64,000 nucleotides of DNA from contig CM046451.1 of NCBI GenBank assembly GCA_025506515.1, positions 68,186,783 to 68,250,782 of the forward strand, written 5' to 3'. This stretch comes from Flaveria trinervia. Taxonomy: Eukaryota > Streptophyta > Magnoliopsida > Asterales > Asteraceae. Numbering within the stretch: position 1 is the stretch's first letter; every line of letters starts with the position of its first letter. This document shows, piece after piece, positions 21,775-34,714 of the stretch. A model generated the notes under the pieces. It saw only the letters and a program-made list of their open reading frames with translations, was not told where the DNA came from and did no database searches. Made by a program: the position numbers and the translations under genes.

Positions 21775-24700
21775 ATGAATTCATATAGTTTCTCTGAACT
21801 TGGTCATACTCCAAAACCACCCATGCTTAAACACAAATATGAGTTTAAGCAATGGAAAATCATATTTATGAACTATATTACAGGTGTAGATCCGGACTAC
21901 TGGATTTCAATATGCAAAGGCCCTCACATTCCAATGACTCTTTCTGCTAATCAAGCTGCAATATACAAAACCTCATGAATTCCTATTGAGGATCTCACAC
22001 TTGATGATAATGATTGCAAAAAGATAAAAGTTGATCTCAAAGCTTATTCTATACTTACTCAAGAAATGAAAATGGGTGTGCTAAAAAGATTAGAAAAGTA
22101 TTGAACTGCAAAAGCTGTTTGGGATGTAGTGCTAATAATGTGTGAAGGTAGTAGTGAAGTTGCTGAAATTAACAAGAACAAGCTTGTTAATCAATATGAA
22201 ACCTTTTATCACTCTAAGTGGGAGTCAATCTCTAAACAACAGCATAGATTTATGAAGCTGGTAAATGATTTAGAGATCATGGGAGTAACATACAAAGTCA
22301 AAGAACTTAACAAGAAGATGCTTCATAGTCTTTCAGAAAGTTGGAAACAAAATGTTACAATGCTGAAAAACACTCTTGATCTAGAGAGTATCACCTGGGA
22401 CATCATGATTGCTAAGATAGAAGCTCTTGAGCTTAATAAGAGAAGTAGAATTCTTGGTGGACCTAGAGTTATTGAATCTTATAAATTTCCAACAGATACC
22501 CACTTTGTAGAAAATGCTTTCATCACTAAGGATGATGATTTTCTTCCAGAAGAGATCAAGTGAAGAAACTGGTTTCATCACAGCTCCACTAACTAACAAG
22601 CCTTTAACATCATCACAACCAACATGGTTCTCTACAACTCCCTCAACTACTCCTGAAGATCCAAGATCAGAATAGCAAAAGGAAACTTAAAATGCCTTTG
22701 TTGCTAGCTTTGAAGCTTACCTAGGAGGTAGACTCACTTCTGCTCATCTGATCCCGGAGAACTTGGAAGAAATGAATCTAGATGATGTGGAAGAAATGGA
22801 TTTGCAATGGAAAATGGCTATGATTGCAATAAGAGCCAAGAAGTTTTTCAGAAAAAGAAGAAAGCTTAGCCTTAATGAAAACACCAAACTTGGATATGAC
22901 AAATCCAAGGTAAAGTGCTTCAACTATGGGATGACTGGCCACTTCTCTAGAGAATGTAATGCTCCCAGAAGAAACAACAACAGTTTCCAAAGGAATTCTC
23001 AGGATCAGTCATCTTCATAACCAAGCACAAGCTTCTACTCCAACAATCAACAATAGTGTCATCATCAACAACATCAACAACCTTATTAGAATCAGCCTCA
23101 AGTAACTAATCAAGCTCATGGAAGCAGTAAGTCATCTTCAAATGCTCTTGTTATCAGACAAGATGGAGTATGTGATTAGAGTCTATATGCAGAGGAAGTG
23201 AAACCTCAATTTCAGAATCATGCACTCATGACTCACATCAATGATGGTCCATCTCCTATGCCATCTGAGGTTAAATCTTTCATCTCTGATATTGAAAAAT
23301 TGCATAGTGAGAAGTACACTCTTGCAGCTGAGAATGAGCAACTAAATGAAAAGTTAGCTCAATCAAAAGTTGAACAAACACTTAATAAAGTGAAACTTGT
23401 AAAGTTTCAATTGTCTTCAGTCAAGCTGCAAGAGATGTTGGACTCACAAAAAGATCCCAAGGATATGTCTGGGATTGGGTATAACTCTTGTCCTCCACCT
23501 TACAATGACAACTACACTATCATGCTTGAATCTGTCACACTCAAAGAGGAAATTGAACCAAATACTATAGAACCAAAAACAATAGTAAAACAAGTCACAA
23601 AACCTCAAAACAAACCAAATGTTTACATTCAATCAAATGAGGAGAAAATTAAATTAGGTCACCCAATTAAAATCAAGGAGTGTTCAAACAAGACAGTGAC
23701 TGCCATTAAACCATCAAGCCTAATCAAGGCCATTGCCCCCTTTATGAAATTTATCCCTTCAATTTCAAAAGGAAAGAAGAAAGTCGTGGCTTCGGTGAAA
23801 CCCTCTGCTAAAAGCAATTATGATTATGAGATTAAATCTCCAAAAAAATCAAGCAAATCATACAAGGTTTCACTGCCAAATAAAAACAAGAGTTTACTAA
23901 TTTCAAAAACTAAAATTCAGTCAGACCCGCATTTATCAAAATTAAGACAAGGAGTAGGTTTTGACATCTGCAATAAGGAACATGTTAATCAGTTTGAGCA
24001 AGAAGTTAAGAAAGATTGAGGAAACAAAAACAGCCCAAAACAATCAACAAGAGTAGTGTTGTGAAGAAAATTACTAAAAAGGTTAATTTGGATTCTTCCC
24101 TTAAACCAAAAATTATGACTCAGTTGAGAACAAGTAAATCTACTAAGTCAGCAAAAGCAAATCAGATTCAAGAAACTAACAAATGTATTATGACATATGT
24201 GAAATGTCTAATCACAAAACAAAAGAGTGCTTTTTCAATCAGTACTGCGCTATCTTTGACATGAACAATCATTCCACCAAAAGCTACTATTTTAATAAAT
24301 ATAGTTTATTCTATGATATGAACAATCATAATACATCTGATTGTTACTTCAAGCAGAAGAGGTTGAGAATTTTTCAAAACAAACTATCTCACCAACATCA
24401 TTTATGATACCCACAGTCAGAAGTCATTTTCATAATAATCAATCTAGAACATCTAGATCAAATAATGACTTGAGTAACATGAAAGAATTGAGGAAGAGTC
24501 AAAGAAATAAATACGACAGCATCAAACATATATTTGATTTTCCCAAACCAAAAATGATGTTTGATAATAAAAAACAGGTTAGATTTCTTCAAAGAAACAT
24601 GGACCAAAGGTTTCATTATTCCTTTGACTCTTCAGTTGATGCTTATGAGATGAACAATCAAAATATCATCAAAAATCTCCCATAACACCTCTCTCTAAAT
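21775..24700 (+). pseudogene. gag: Copia E gag, decayed
   Basis: Starts at the ATG at 21775 (MNSYSFSELGHTPKPPMLK), about 300 nt after the primer-binding site; the leader between them has no other notable feature. The N-terminal copia gag fold is recognisable (KQWKIIFMNYI, later NKLVNQYETFYHSKWESI). Stops lie near 21978 and 22103, with a frameshift by 22129. A first zinc knuckle near 22918 reads CFNYGMTGHFSREC, its second Cys changed to Tyr. A coiled-coil-like stretch (23270-23430) and a Lys-rich part follow. At 24183-24365 three knuckle-like units stand in tandem (YDICEMSNHKTKEC and two relatives). Confidence 0.82.
24183..24365 (+). repeat. Three tandem zinc-knuckle-like units in gag of copia E
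   Basis: Three copies of about 20 residues share the pattern Y-x-x-C-x-M-x-N-H-x-T-x-x-C-x-F. The first is nearly complete; the second and third lack some Cys. They are shifted in frame from the gag piece just upstream. Confidence 0.7.
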
Positions 24701-24735
24701 CATAGTTTACAGGAAAATACCAAAAGGTCACCATC

Positions 24736-25040
24736 ATGGATAGAAACGAGAAACCGAAGACCATTATGGCTTGGGTTACATATTCTAAATTAGTTCTTTT
24801 GTGCTTGCAGGGTCATTCATATAGGTCCAATAGCTTATGGTACGTGGACAGTGGATGCTCCCATCTCATGACTAGAGATCGTTCCCTCCTTCATGACTTC
24901 AAAAATATACAAAGAACTACTGTGGCATTCAAAGGAGATTCACAAGGTGAAAGAATTACCGGTGAAGGATCTATGACAAATGGGATGCTGAGCATTGATA
25001 GAGTGAACTACTATGAACAACTGAATTTCAACATTCTAAG
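24736..25040 (+). pseudogene. pol: Copia E protease, split by copia D
   Basis: The active-site block LWYVDSGCSHLMT is intact. The frame runs into the D insertion at 25041, and the next residues of the block resume at 37797 (SQICDK). The break is simply the insertion with its 5-bp duplication CTAAG. Confidence 0.88.
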
Positions 25041-25309
25041 TGTTGATACATATGTACCTAGTTTAGGAAACATAATGTAAATGTCTATCATGTCTTACAT
25101 ATATGTAATGAATGGGTATGAAGAAATACAATATGTGATTGATGCTTATAATGTTTAATGTTTCATTGTTTATTGTGTGATAAATTATAGTGAACTAATT
25201 ATATAGGTTTGTGGTTGTTGTACATAATTCTTAGTCAATAATGATTGAGAAATGTGTTCAAACTTAATCGTATTAAGTCCTCATGCAAATGGACCATACA
25301 CATGAATAC

Positions 25310-25480
25310 TTCATTCTAATGGACCAGTCGCACGACTAAACCAAGAGACTGGATGAATTGCACGATTAAGACATAAGATTGACTTAGTCACATGACTGAA
25401 CCTTCAGTCGTGCGGATGGATCAATCGCATGATTCAGTCGCACGACTAAACCATGCTAATGGTTCAGTCCTACGTTTGGA
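25310..25480 (+). repeat. LTR motif array of copia D
   Basis: Units such as CAGTCGCACGACTAAACC and CAGTCGTGCGGATGG fill the space just before the TATA box. They match the CAnTCGnnCGAnTG pattern of the family. Confidence 0.8.
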
Positions 25481-25489
25481 AAACCCTAA

Positions 25490-25501
25490 CCTATAAAGAC
25501 C
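25490..25501 (+). promoter_or_regulatory. TATA box in 5' LTR of copia D
   Basis: CCTATAAAGACC, right after the motif array. The 3' LTR remnant has CCTATTAATACC at the same place, a damaged form. Confidence 0.7.
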
Positions 25502-25766
25502 ACCTAATTCATGGAAAAACATAACAATTCAAATACCTACTCACATAATCGTACCCTAGCTGTCTAGAGACTCAAGAAAACTTGTTCCAAGTTCATAGAT
25601 CGCAGTTGATCTTGTTCTAATCGTTCTTAACATTTCTTTATTTGTTAGATTGATCTGAACTGCGTTCTCACTGATTGGATCGCCAATCAAATAGGATTCC
25701 ACACTATTTGATCTGGTATACGCATAGAATCAGTTAGTACTCCGTACATACACGGTCCCTAACAAG

Positions 25767-25778
25767 TGGTATCAGAGC
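25767..25778 (+). other. Primer-binding site of copia D
   Basis: TGGTATCAGAGC, two bases after the LTR end; methionine-tRNA type. Confidence 0.92.
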
Positions 25779-25989
25779 TTTGGCTCTTGATTTTACGTGT
25801 GATTCGATCGGTTTCGGTGTAAAAATCATGTTTTTTTCATTAAAAAACACCATCTTTTTGAGTAGAACAGTATTTTCGACGTCTCCAGATCTAAACGTTC
25901 ATGTTTTTCGGCTTACAGGAGATTAGGGTTCATGAAAAATCGTATATTTGTTTCAAAGTACCAAAAAAACCTTCGAATTTTCAAAACTA

Positions 25990-26235
25990 GCAACCTTCAA
26001 TCGCACGATTGACTCAATCGCATGACTAAACTTAATCGCACCTCCCATACGCACGATTGAACTCAATCGCCCATCCATTCGATGATTGAACAATCTCATT
26101 CGCATTGTCCATCCACATTTGTCCAATCGCATGGTTGTTCATCCGCACTTGTCCAATCGCACGATTGATTCATCCGCATTTGTTTAATTTCACAATTGAT
26201 CCATTCGTACCTCTCCATTTGCATGAGTGAATATG
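25990..26235 (+). repeat. Motif array in gag leader of copia D
   Basis: Between the primer-binding site and the gag ATG, CAATCGCACGATTGA units alternate with TTCATCCGCATTTG units. The second unit is the one that dominates solo LTR 2 and copia E. Confidence 0.8.
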
Positions 26236-26264
26236 TTTCAGTTTGAAGTTCAAAGTTCATAGAG

Positions 26265-29080
26265 ATGGAAGATCAGTACTCAACGTTTACTGCCGGTAGG
26301 GATTCACGGATCCAAAACCTTTTACTTCTGGAAAATGAAATTGGGAATCACAGTAAGCCCCCTAAACTTATAATGTTAGATGATTACCCACAATGGAAGC
26401 AAAGGTTCGAGATATATCTAAATGGAGTTGATGCCAATCTGTGGGAATCAATCAAGATAGGTTATAGCATGTCGGTTGGTGCTGATGGTGTTAAACTTAC
26501 CTTGGGTGGTATGACTGATAGCCAGAAGGTGAAGTACAATGCTGAAAAGAAGGTTATGATTTGTTGACTCAGTCAATTCCTAAGGACATATTCCATCAGT
26601 TTTCTGAGAACAAACAGGCAAGAAGTTATGGGAGGCTCTGAAAAAATGGTATGACGAGAATGCAACATTGAAAGCCTTAAAGGCAAAGGCTCTAAAGAAG
26701 GAGTTTGATAAATTCTCTTCAATAGGGAAATAGAGCCTGTATGACATCGTCAACCGATTCTATCACTTGATGAGTGAGCTGCACACTCATGGGGTAACCA
26801 CGTCCATGGAAGACAAGGTGTCAAGTTTTGCAGATTGGTTTCCAGTGGCTCTCATTTTTGTCAAATCCGAGATAGAATGATATGCTTACGAAGTTGGATA
26901 TTAATGAGTTCATTCTGAAGCTGAGAGAGGAAGAATTGAGGATGAAGTACAGGTCTTAGATAGGATCATACGATCAGAACCCATCACTTTATAACTCATC
27001 TCCCACTCCAATAAGTTCAGGAGCACCACTACAAATGGAATTTGTGTCTAGTTCAACAGCTCCTTCCCAAGCCACTACTTCAGGATCTGAAACGTCAGTG
27101 TCATCTAGCACCTAATATATAGCACCTGAAGCTAATGCTACAAAGTTGAAAACTGAGTATCTCGGTAATATTACTGTAGAGGATGCTAAAGAGCACATGG
27201 ACCTACTAGCGGCAGTTGTTCATTCCTATGATGGCCTAGTTGCTGGGAAGATTGGAAACTGTCATCTCGTAGATAAAGATTACGAGCAGGTAGATGAAAC
27301 TGTACTCTAAAGAATGGATATCATGTGGGCATTGGCTAGTGCTGTTCGGAGGGTGAAGAAGTTTGTGAAAAGGACTGGACAGAACTTCGTAACCACAAAA
27401 GACACTACCTTTGGTTTCGACAAAACCAAGGTTACCTGTTGTAACTGTGGAGAGAAGGGGCATTTTAAACGTTAGTGTGTTAATCCTAATAAGATAGGTA
27501 ATGGTAATACATTCTCAACCTTCAACCATCAAGACAAACCACGAAAGGAGCTGCCTCATCAAGCAAGGAAACTAAGGCCTTGACTGCACAAGACGACGAA
27601 GGGCAAGATTGGACCTTTGGTTTTGTTTCTCCAAGTGAATCCAACATTGTCAATGTTGAGGGTTTTGACGATGACACTGCAAGTGAAGGTGAAATTACAG
27701 TTGAATTAGTGATGTCAAATAATGAAGTTACTAAAATTGTGGTCAAACACTTGAATGAAGAGGATCTCAGAACGACATGTTCCGAATCCTCCAACATCTT
27801 AAAAGTCAAACTCTGCATTGATGGCAGATTCAACCGAGTCTTCACAGGTAAGTACAAAAAACCAACTCTTTGATAATCATGCTTGTAAGGAATGTAACAA
27901 ATTTAGAGAAAGCATATATTTAAAATTTGCTAGGTCATTAGATCACAATGATAGCTTAGTAAATGACTTACAACTGTGCACAGAAGCTAATCGAATTTTG
28001 AAACACAATGAGCACAATTATAAAGAGAAAATATTACTTTTAAATAAACAACTAAGGGAAACCAAAGTTGTTACTTCTAATCAAGAAAATGACATAAAGT
28101 TCTACTTAAACTCCCTAGAAGAAACTAAGAAAGAAAAATCAATTTTGGAAGTCGAAGTCAATTCATTAAAACAAAAAGTGCATAGCTGGACCAGTTCTTC
28201 TCACATAGTTCAACACTTAGTGAAAGAACAAAATAACGGGGAGGGGTTGGGTTACAAAGTGGTTCCACCACCACATGAGATCCTTTAAATGCTAAATGTA
28301 GACTACTAAACAACTACCCAGTTAAGGATCATGTGGTGTCCACTCCTCTAGTTAGTGATCCAGATTCAACGAGTAAACCTGTGGAATCTGTCACTAAAAA
28401 GAAGGAGGCCACTTTGAATGTAAATGTTAGATGCCTATTGTGAATTTGTAATAACAATTTTAAAAGGTTAATGTTAAGTCAGGTTCAAAAATGTCTAATT
28501 CTGAACCCAAAACAACCAAAACAGTTAACCAACCACGTGCTCCACGTCACAGTCCAAATAAACAAAAGGCTAAAGATGGTAAAAATGTTCAAACAATGAA
28601 TTTTGCTAAAGAAGCTAAAACATCTAAACAAGAAGTGTCCAAACCCAAACAGACTATCATCACACCTGTGTCACACACTTCCCCACAGAAATAGTTCCAC
28701 CAACATGTAGAAAGTAGATCATGCTACAATTATGGAAAGAATGGACACATTGCTTCTAATTGTTCTTATTATCAGACCCCAAGAAATAAAATTGACCTTT
28801 ATAATTCTAAACCAACTTCTTTGAAAAGGAGTTCTATTACCCCACCAAAAAGAAGTAATGAATCTAGAGTTCAAACTATAAGCCAGTCTTCTGGTTATCA
28901 CAACTAGGCCTTACACAAAACTGGCTTATGGAAGGAAAAGTCAAATCAAGTTTCTGATAATGAGAACAAGAAGAAGAACGATATGCCCTCACCCTTAAAT
29001 GGACAGTGGATTGAGTTCATGATGTGTGATTCCTCTGGGTCACCCAAGCCAGTTAAGGCTTGGGTCCCTAACCTAAACTA
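26265..29080 (+). pseudogene. gag: Copia D gag, decayed
   Basis: Starts at the ATG at 26265 (MEDQYSTFTAGRDSRIQN), the same start as B. PPKLIMLDDYPQWKQRFEIYL is the copia gag N-terminal block; a frameshift follows near 26560, with several more after it. The first zinc knuckle (27437-27478) keeps its Cys and His residues but has a TAG just before the last Cys. A coiled-coil-like stretch lies at 27880-28180. The second knuckle near 28720-28765 has Tyr for its second Cys. Confidence 0.87.
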
Positions 29081-29090
29081 ATCATTTCCT

Positions 29091-29480
29091 TTGAATGTGC
29101 AGGGTGTCCACTATAGTGCTTCTACAAATACATGGATTGTTGATAGCAGGGAATCAAGGCACATGATTGGGAACCTGTCTCTCCTCTCTAATGTCAAACA
29201 AATTAAAAGGGGACACGTTTCATTTGCTAGAAATAAAGGAGGATATATCACTGCACAAGGCGAAGTGGGAAACCGGAAAGTTAAGTTTGATAAGGTAAAC
29301 TACGTTTAACAAATTCAAAATAACTTACTTTTTGTCTCCCAGATATGTGACAAAGAGTTCATGGTTGTATTTGACGACAAGAAGTGCTATGTTCTGAAAA
29401 AGGACTATGTATCCCGAAGGACCAAGTCTTAATGTCAACTTCAAGATATAACCATTTATATGTCTTGGACGTATGAAAGG
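29091..29480 (+). pseudogene. pol: Copia D protease, active site mutated
   Basis: The block reads WIVDSRESRHMIG, so the conserved Asp-Ser-Gly is Asp-Ser-Arg and the enzyme would be dead. The rest of the domain (GHVSFARNKGGYI, FDKVNYV) is close to A. It ends in a stop at 29309 and continues in another frame. Confidence 0.85.
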
Positions 29481-29512
29481 CCTCCACAACAGATCGTAAT
29501 ATACAATGCTTC

Positions 29513-30420
29513 TTGTCAAAGGCAACAGAGAAAGACTCCATCTCCTGGTATAGGAGAATGGGACACATTAATCCATGGAAGATGAATCACTTGATCCAGA
29601 ATGATCTAGTACGTGGAGCAAATGTTAAGAACTTCCAATTACTGGATTTTTGTGTCACGTGTAAGAAAGTGAAACAGACAAAGAAGTCTCATAAGGCAAA
29701 GAAAGTTCACTCAATAGAACTATCTCTTGAGCTTCTTCACATGGATCTGTTTGGGCCAGTTAGTACAAAGAGCATTGTTGACGATTTGTACTGCTATGTA
29801 GTTACCGATGATTACTCAAGATTTTCTTGGGTGATGTTTTTGAAATCCAAATCAAAGACATTTGAATCATTCAAAGAGCTGGTAACTACATTGGAGTCAC
29901 TCTACAAGCTGAAGGTAAGGCAAGTTCACTCAGACAACGATACCGAGTTCAAGAACCAGTGGATGGAGGCATTCTGCAAAGAAAAAGGAATTATGCACCG
30001 GTTCACATATGCCTACACTCCTCAAATGAACGGAGTTGCTGAGAGAAAGAATCGAAGCTTGATAGAGACAGTCTGGACGATGCTAGCAGACTCAAAAATG
30101 CCTATCCAATTTTGGAACGAGGGAGTAGCTAACGCATGTTACACCCTCAATCAAGTCTTGGTGGTTAAACGTCATGGTAGAACGTGTTATAAGTTGCTCC
30201 AAGGACTTAAGCCGAATATGGAGTACCTCGAACCATTTGGCGCACCATGTACGTTGTTGAAAAAACTCAGTCAGGGTAATTCAGCAAGAAGGCTGAAGAA
30301 GGGATTTTCCTAGGATACAACATACCGAATAAGAGAGTTTATAACAACTCAACGGGTCAAGTAGAAGAGTAGTGCAACGTTGATGTACAGAGATACACCA
30401 CCCCCTTGCTGTAAAAGGAC
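29513..30420 (+). pseudogene. pol: Copia D integrase
   Basis: Zinc region with WYRRMGHIN..NHLIQN and CVTCKK (first His of HHCC replaced by Tyr), then the catalytic core with Asp in LLHMDLFGP, Asp in VHSDNDTEF and Glu in NGVAERKN all present. EPFGAPCTLL and the GFFLGY-type block follow, with a frameshift near 30290 and a TGG-to-TAG stop near 30370. The core is open from 29513 to 30313. Confidence 0.87.
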
Positions 30421-31003
30421 CCTCATTCTTTTTCGACTATGATGGATTCTTTAAGTCCTTCAACATCCCTCTCTCCCCTCCCAAGGATGAGTTATCGACC
30501 AGAATGATGTACGATGTCTTAAACACGCCATCACTGGACCCGACAACCTCAGCTTCACAAGGTGAGTCGTCTAGTTCTTCAGGGGGAGAACTTGAGGTAA
30601 CTGACTCCTCCTCTGATGATGAAGACGTGGAAAATGATAAGGTGGATCAGGAGGAACAAATCCTACTACTGTAAGTACATAAGCATCTGATGTTGATGCC
30701 TCTAACACTTTGGAACCTCACACTCCCACTTCCTCAGATACTGAACCTGGTGCTCACAATATGGATAATGAGGTAGTTGCTCCCACCACTCCTGGATCTC
30801 GACTAAATGTATATCATCCTCTGAACAACGTCATAGGGGATGTACAATCGAGTGTACAAACAAGAAATCAGCTATACTCAGCTGATTATGCCTCAGTCAT
30901 GGAAAAAGGCTATCTTCACGATGGTGCTTATTGATGTTTTGTATCTTAATTTGAGCCAAACTATGTAAGTGAAGCCTTAAACGATAAGGCATGGGTCAGT
31001 GCC
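30421..31003 (+). pseudogene. pol: Copia D integrase-RT linker
   Basis: Low-complexity Ser/Thr/Glu/Asp-rich linker followed by the conserved SRLNVYHPLNNVIGDVQS block, which leads into RT. It has frameshifts near 30660 and stops near 30933-30950. Confidence 0.75.
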
Positions 31004-32504
31004 ATGCAAGAAGAACTCCTTCAAGTCCAGAAGCTAGGAGTTCGGACACTGGTGGATAGGCCAAAAGGTGCTAAAGTAATTGGCACAAAATGGGTCTTGA
31101 AGTGCAAGAAAGATGACCAAGGGGTCATAATAAGAAACAAGGCTCGACTTGTAGTTCAAGGATTTCGACAAGTCGAGGGTATTGATTAAAATGAAGTGTT
31201 TACACCTATGGCAAGAATGGAAGCAATCCGTATCTTCCTAGCGTATGCATCTTACATGAAGATCAAAGTTTATCAATTAGATGTAAAGAGTGCATTCCTT
31301 CATGTTGAAATCCGGGAGACAGTGTACGTCAGTCAACCCGAAGGATTTGAGGATCCATATCATCGGCATAGAGTTTACAAGCTAGATAAGGCTCTTTACG
31401 GGCTCCACCAAGTCCCAAGATCATGGTATAAAAAGCTCTCGACTTATCTTGTGACACACGGCTTTCACAGAGGAGTGATTGACTGTACACTGTTCATCAA
31501 AGAAAAGGATGGTGACTTACTGCTAGTTCAGATCTATGTTGATGACATAATCTTTGGTTCTAAAAACGAAGCATTATGTAAAGAATTTGAACCAGTAATG
31601 AAAGCTAAAATTGAGATGAGTGCCATGGGAGAGATGAAGTTCTTTCTTGGTTACAAGTGGATCAAACACCTAAGGGAACATTTCTACATCAGACCAAGTA
31701 TGTAGGCAATATCCTAAGTTGGTTTGATATGGAGAATGCTTCGGCAGCTAGGACTCCACTGGCTACAAACCACGATGTGGCACCCGACGAAAATGGTGAT
31801 CTGGTGGATGCCACCATGTACCGAGGAATGATCGGATCCCTCATGTACCTCACTACCTCACGACCTGATATCATGTATGCGACGTGTATTTGCTCCATAT
31901 ATGAGGCAAAATTGAAAGTCAACCATCTCATAGTAGTTAAAAGGATATTTCATTATCTGAAGGGTACTCTAACACTCGGGTGTGATATCCACATGATGAT
32001 GACTTTGAGCTTACAGCATATAGCGATTCGGATTATGGCGGTTGCAAAATGAATTATAAGTCAACATTAGCAGGGTGTCAATTCTTTGGTAGACGGTTAG
32101 TCACCTGGTAGTGTAAGAAGCAGACCTCCGTTGCTCTGTCAGCATGTGAAGCTGAATACGTTGCTGCTGCAAGTTGCTGTTCACAAATCATCTGGATTCA
32201 ACAGCAAATGCGGGACTACGGTTTGAAATTATCTAACACTCCTATCTTTGTTGATAATTATGCTGCTATCATCGTAACTAAAAATCCAGTCCAACATCCT
32301 AAATCTAAACACATTGTGATTAAATATCACTTTATATGTGACTGTTTTGAAAAGAATTTAATCGATGTGGTTAAAATTAATACGAACTTTCAACGCGCTC
32401 ACCTCAACACAAAAGCATTTGATAAACGAAGATTTTTATATTTGTTAGAGGTCAACGGTGTGAAAAAGAAATGTGACGTGATTCTAGAAGACGAAAATGC
32501 TTAG
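31004..32504 (+). pseudogene. pol: Copia D reverse transcriptase-RNase H, decayed
   Basis: The blocks GTKWVLKCKKDDQG, VYQLDVKSAFLHVE, KALYGLHQVPRSWY and the YVDD catalytic site (31535-31546) are present, as are RNase H motifs and HIVIKYHFI. Breaks: a TAA near 31187; a frameshift near 31650 after MKFFLG; frameshifts in RNase H near 31980; and CAG to TAG at 32109-32111. The last codons to the stop at 32504 match A and B. Confidence 0.9.
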
Positions 32505-33204
32505 TCCGACTAATTTTGTTTTATTTTCCTTAATTTTATTTTCCTGTTTCTATAATATCCAAAAACTCAAAAAATATTTTCGGTTTTAGAATTTTATGGG
32601 GAGAATAGGTTAGATTAGTATAAAATTAGTTGTTTTATTTAATTACTTAAAAAAGGAAGAAAAAGGGGAGGAGGACAGCTTAGCTAAAAGGAAAAAAATC
32701 AAATCTGTAATACAAATTCAACGTAATTGGAAAATGATAGTACACAGGGAACATATTATTTAGGATTTCAAAAAGTTTAACTGATTAAGATGCAAAAATC
32801 AAAGTTGAAGTCTAGAAAGTCTAAGCAAAACAAAAAGAAAAATAATAGTAAAACTAGTAGGCTACCAAGGTAACATAAAGAAAGTAGACCTAGAGGTTGG
32901 TAGTTCATCATATGATGTGTCGGTAGATTCAACACAATTGATGAGTAGACCTCATTTGTGGTTTAAAATTCAAACTAAGTTGTTCAACATGCTGTGGGTT
33001 CCCATCTTATGCCTGGTCAACCCAATCAACGAAGTTCTAATAAGGGGTGAGGAGCAAAATAAACGCCAAAAATATGTGTGGACGACCATAAGTTATGAGC
33101 AAAGCACATGAAAAATGCAAAATGCAATCAAGCTGATAACTTATGTTGTTTATGTGATATGTGCAAAAAGAAAGGCATTGCTCAAACAAGATGTTAGGTT
33201 GTAT

Positions 33205-33314
33205 GCCTCTCTGCTGTGCGGTGGCACTTACCTGAGGATAAGCATAACCTAAATATTCTAGAATTTATTGTTGTTTGCGCCTCTCTGTTGTGCATAGGTG
33301 GCACTGACCTGAGG
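33205..33314 (+). repeat. Two direct repeats of about 35 nt in the spacer (copia D)
   Basis: GCCTCTCTGCTGTGCGGTGG and relatives at 33205-33237 and 33279-33314, each followed by CACTnACCTGAGG. Counterparts are in A and B. Confidence 0.8.
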
Positions 33315-33866
33315 CTTAGCATCTCTTTGAAAGCTCTTAGAATAGTTTCTTCTTGTAATATACCCGTAGACCACTCAAAAATCTCATGAGGAGCGTTCAT
33401 TACCATATAAGCATGGGATCCACAAATGCTTGTTGAAATAATTAAACCTTAACTTATCACCAATGTGTGTCAAAAATCGGTGTATGGATTTAAGAGGACA
33501 AGTATACTGACAATCATCGTCAGCTGCAGTTCTTGAAAGTCAAAATCCTAGTGTGCATCTTGTAGCTCTAGTATGATTTCCTAAAATTGTTGTTGACTAT
33601 CAGTTAAAACAAGGATTCTGATATACCTGTATGATTTCAAAATGAATCGTACCAGAAATGATTAACTACAATTGAAGTTGTGCTGTCCAGGAAGTATAAT
33701 CAATTAGAATTATTCTAATAGGTTGAATTTCATCTCTAATCAAAAATACAAAAATATGTCTTGTTATTGTTTTTAATTTCAGGTTGTTCTGTTTCATTTT
33801 AGTTAATTGTAAGGTAAGAGTCGGACTCAACAACTCGTCATGATATGTGAATCACTCACTCAAAAG

Positions 33867-34005
33867 GGTCACGTCTGAGGTGATCAAAACATTTAAAAAT
33901 AAAATGAGTCACGTCTGAGGTGACAAATTCGTTTTAAGTAAAAGGATCCCGTCTGAGGTGATCAACAGTTGTTTTCAAATTAAAAAGGTCATGTCTGAGA
34001 TGATC
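33867..34005 (+). repeat. Four spaced hairpin repeats (copia D)
   Basis: GGTCACGTCTGAGGTGATC and three relatives at 33867-33885, 33907-33924, 33944-33963 and 33987-34005. Each is an imperfect inverted repeat around CTGA. Confidence 0.85.
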
Positions 34006-34079
34006 ATCGCTGATAATGTTTTATCTATTATTAAAAGGATTAGTGTTTGAAAGTGCATAAGGTCAAATTAACAAGTCAG

Positions 34080-34318
34080 AGTCATTCGCACGACTGGACC
34101 ATAAGTATGGTCCAGTCGCACGAATGGAGCATGAGAACAAACCATTCGCACGATTGGATCATGAGTATGAGCCATTCGCACGAATGGAGGTGACCGACTA
34201 AATCAGTCATACGACTGAACTCATGTCGCACAAATGGATGATACCGTATGAGCCAGTCGTACAATTGAGACTCAGTCGCCCGAATGAAGCATGCGAATAG
34301 GTCCAGTCGCCCGACTGA
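34080..34318 (+). repeat. Palindromic motif array upstream of internal TATA box (copia D)
   Basis: Repeated CATTCGCACGACTGGACC-type units in alternation with GAGTATGGTCC-type spacers, ending 12 nt before the TATA box. Confidence 0.85.
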
Positions 34319-34329
34319 AAATAAAATCA

Positions 34330-34341
34330 GTATAAATAGGG
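34330..34341 (+). promoter_or_regulatory. Internal TATA box for aORF (copia D)
   Basis: GTATAAATAGGG, then a leader of about 145 nt to the donor-like CTGTAG/GTAATGAG at 34476/34477. The acceptor TTTCAG seen in A and B is damaged here (GTTACAA before the ATG at 35025), so splicing of this copy would fail or shift. Confidence 0.65.
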
Positions 34342-34714
34342 CTAAGTCGGTCGCATATTCTCAACACCCTTCAAACGCCCTAAAATTGCCCGAAAGCACA
34401 TACACTCTGCCAAAATTTGATTGAGTCGATTTCTTACCACTATTGTGTTACTAACGTGTTTTCGCATCATCTGTAGGTAATGAGTGATTGAAATCGCACA
34501 AAACGCATGGTGTATTCAAACCCTAATAGACCCAATTGTTTAAAAATCAAGAAATGAGTAACAACCAATAAATAGACCACATAAACATGCATAATGGTTA
34601 AAATGAAAGACATATTGTGACAATTAGGGTTCCTGCTAGTCTAAAGAGTCTAAACACAATGTTTAACTTCAAGTTTTGACCTAGATTCGGGGTTAAAGTG
34701 TCGAACAGAGAGCT

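Larger units (their letters stand above)
25041..25764 (+). repeat. 5' LTR of copia D
   Basis: Starts TGTTGATACATATGTACC and ends ACGGTCCCTAACA, 724 bp. Motif array at 25310-25480, TATA box at 25490-25501. Confidence 0.92.
32505..34079 (+). other. Noncoding spacer after pol (copia D)
   Basis: No gene. It holds a polypurine-like TTTTATGGGGAGAATAGG near 32591-32608, the two 35-nt repeats (33205-33314) and the four hairpins (33867-34005), in the same order as in A and B. Confidence 0.75.
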
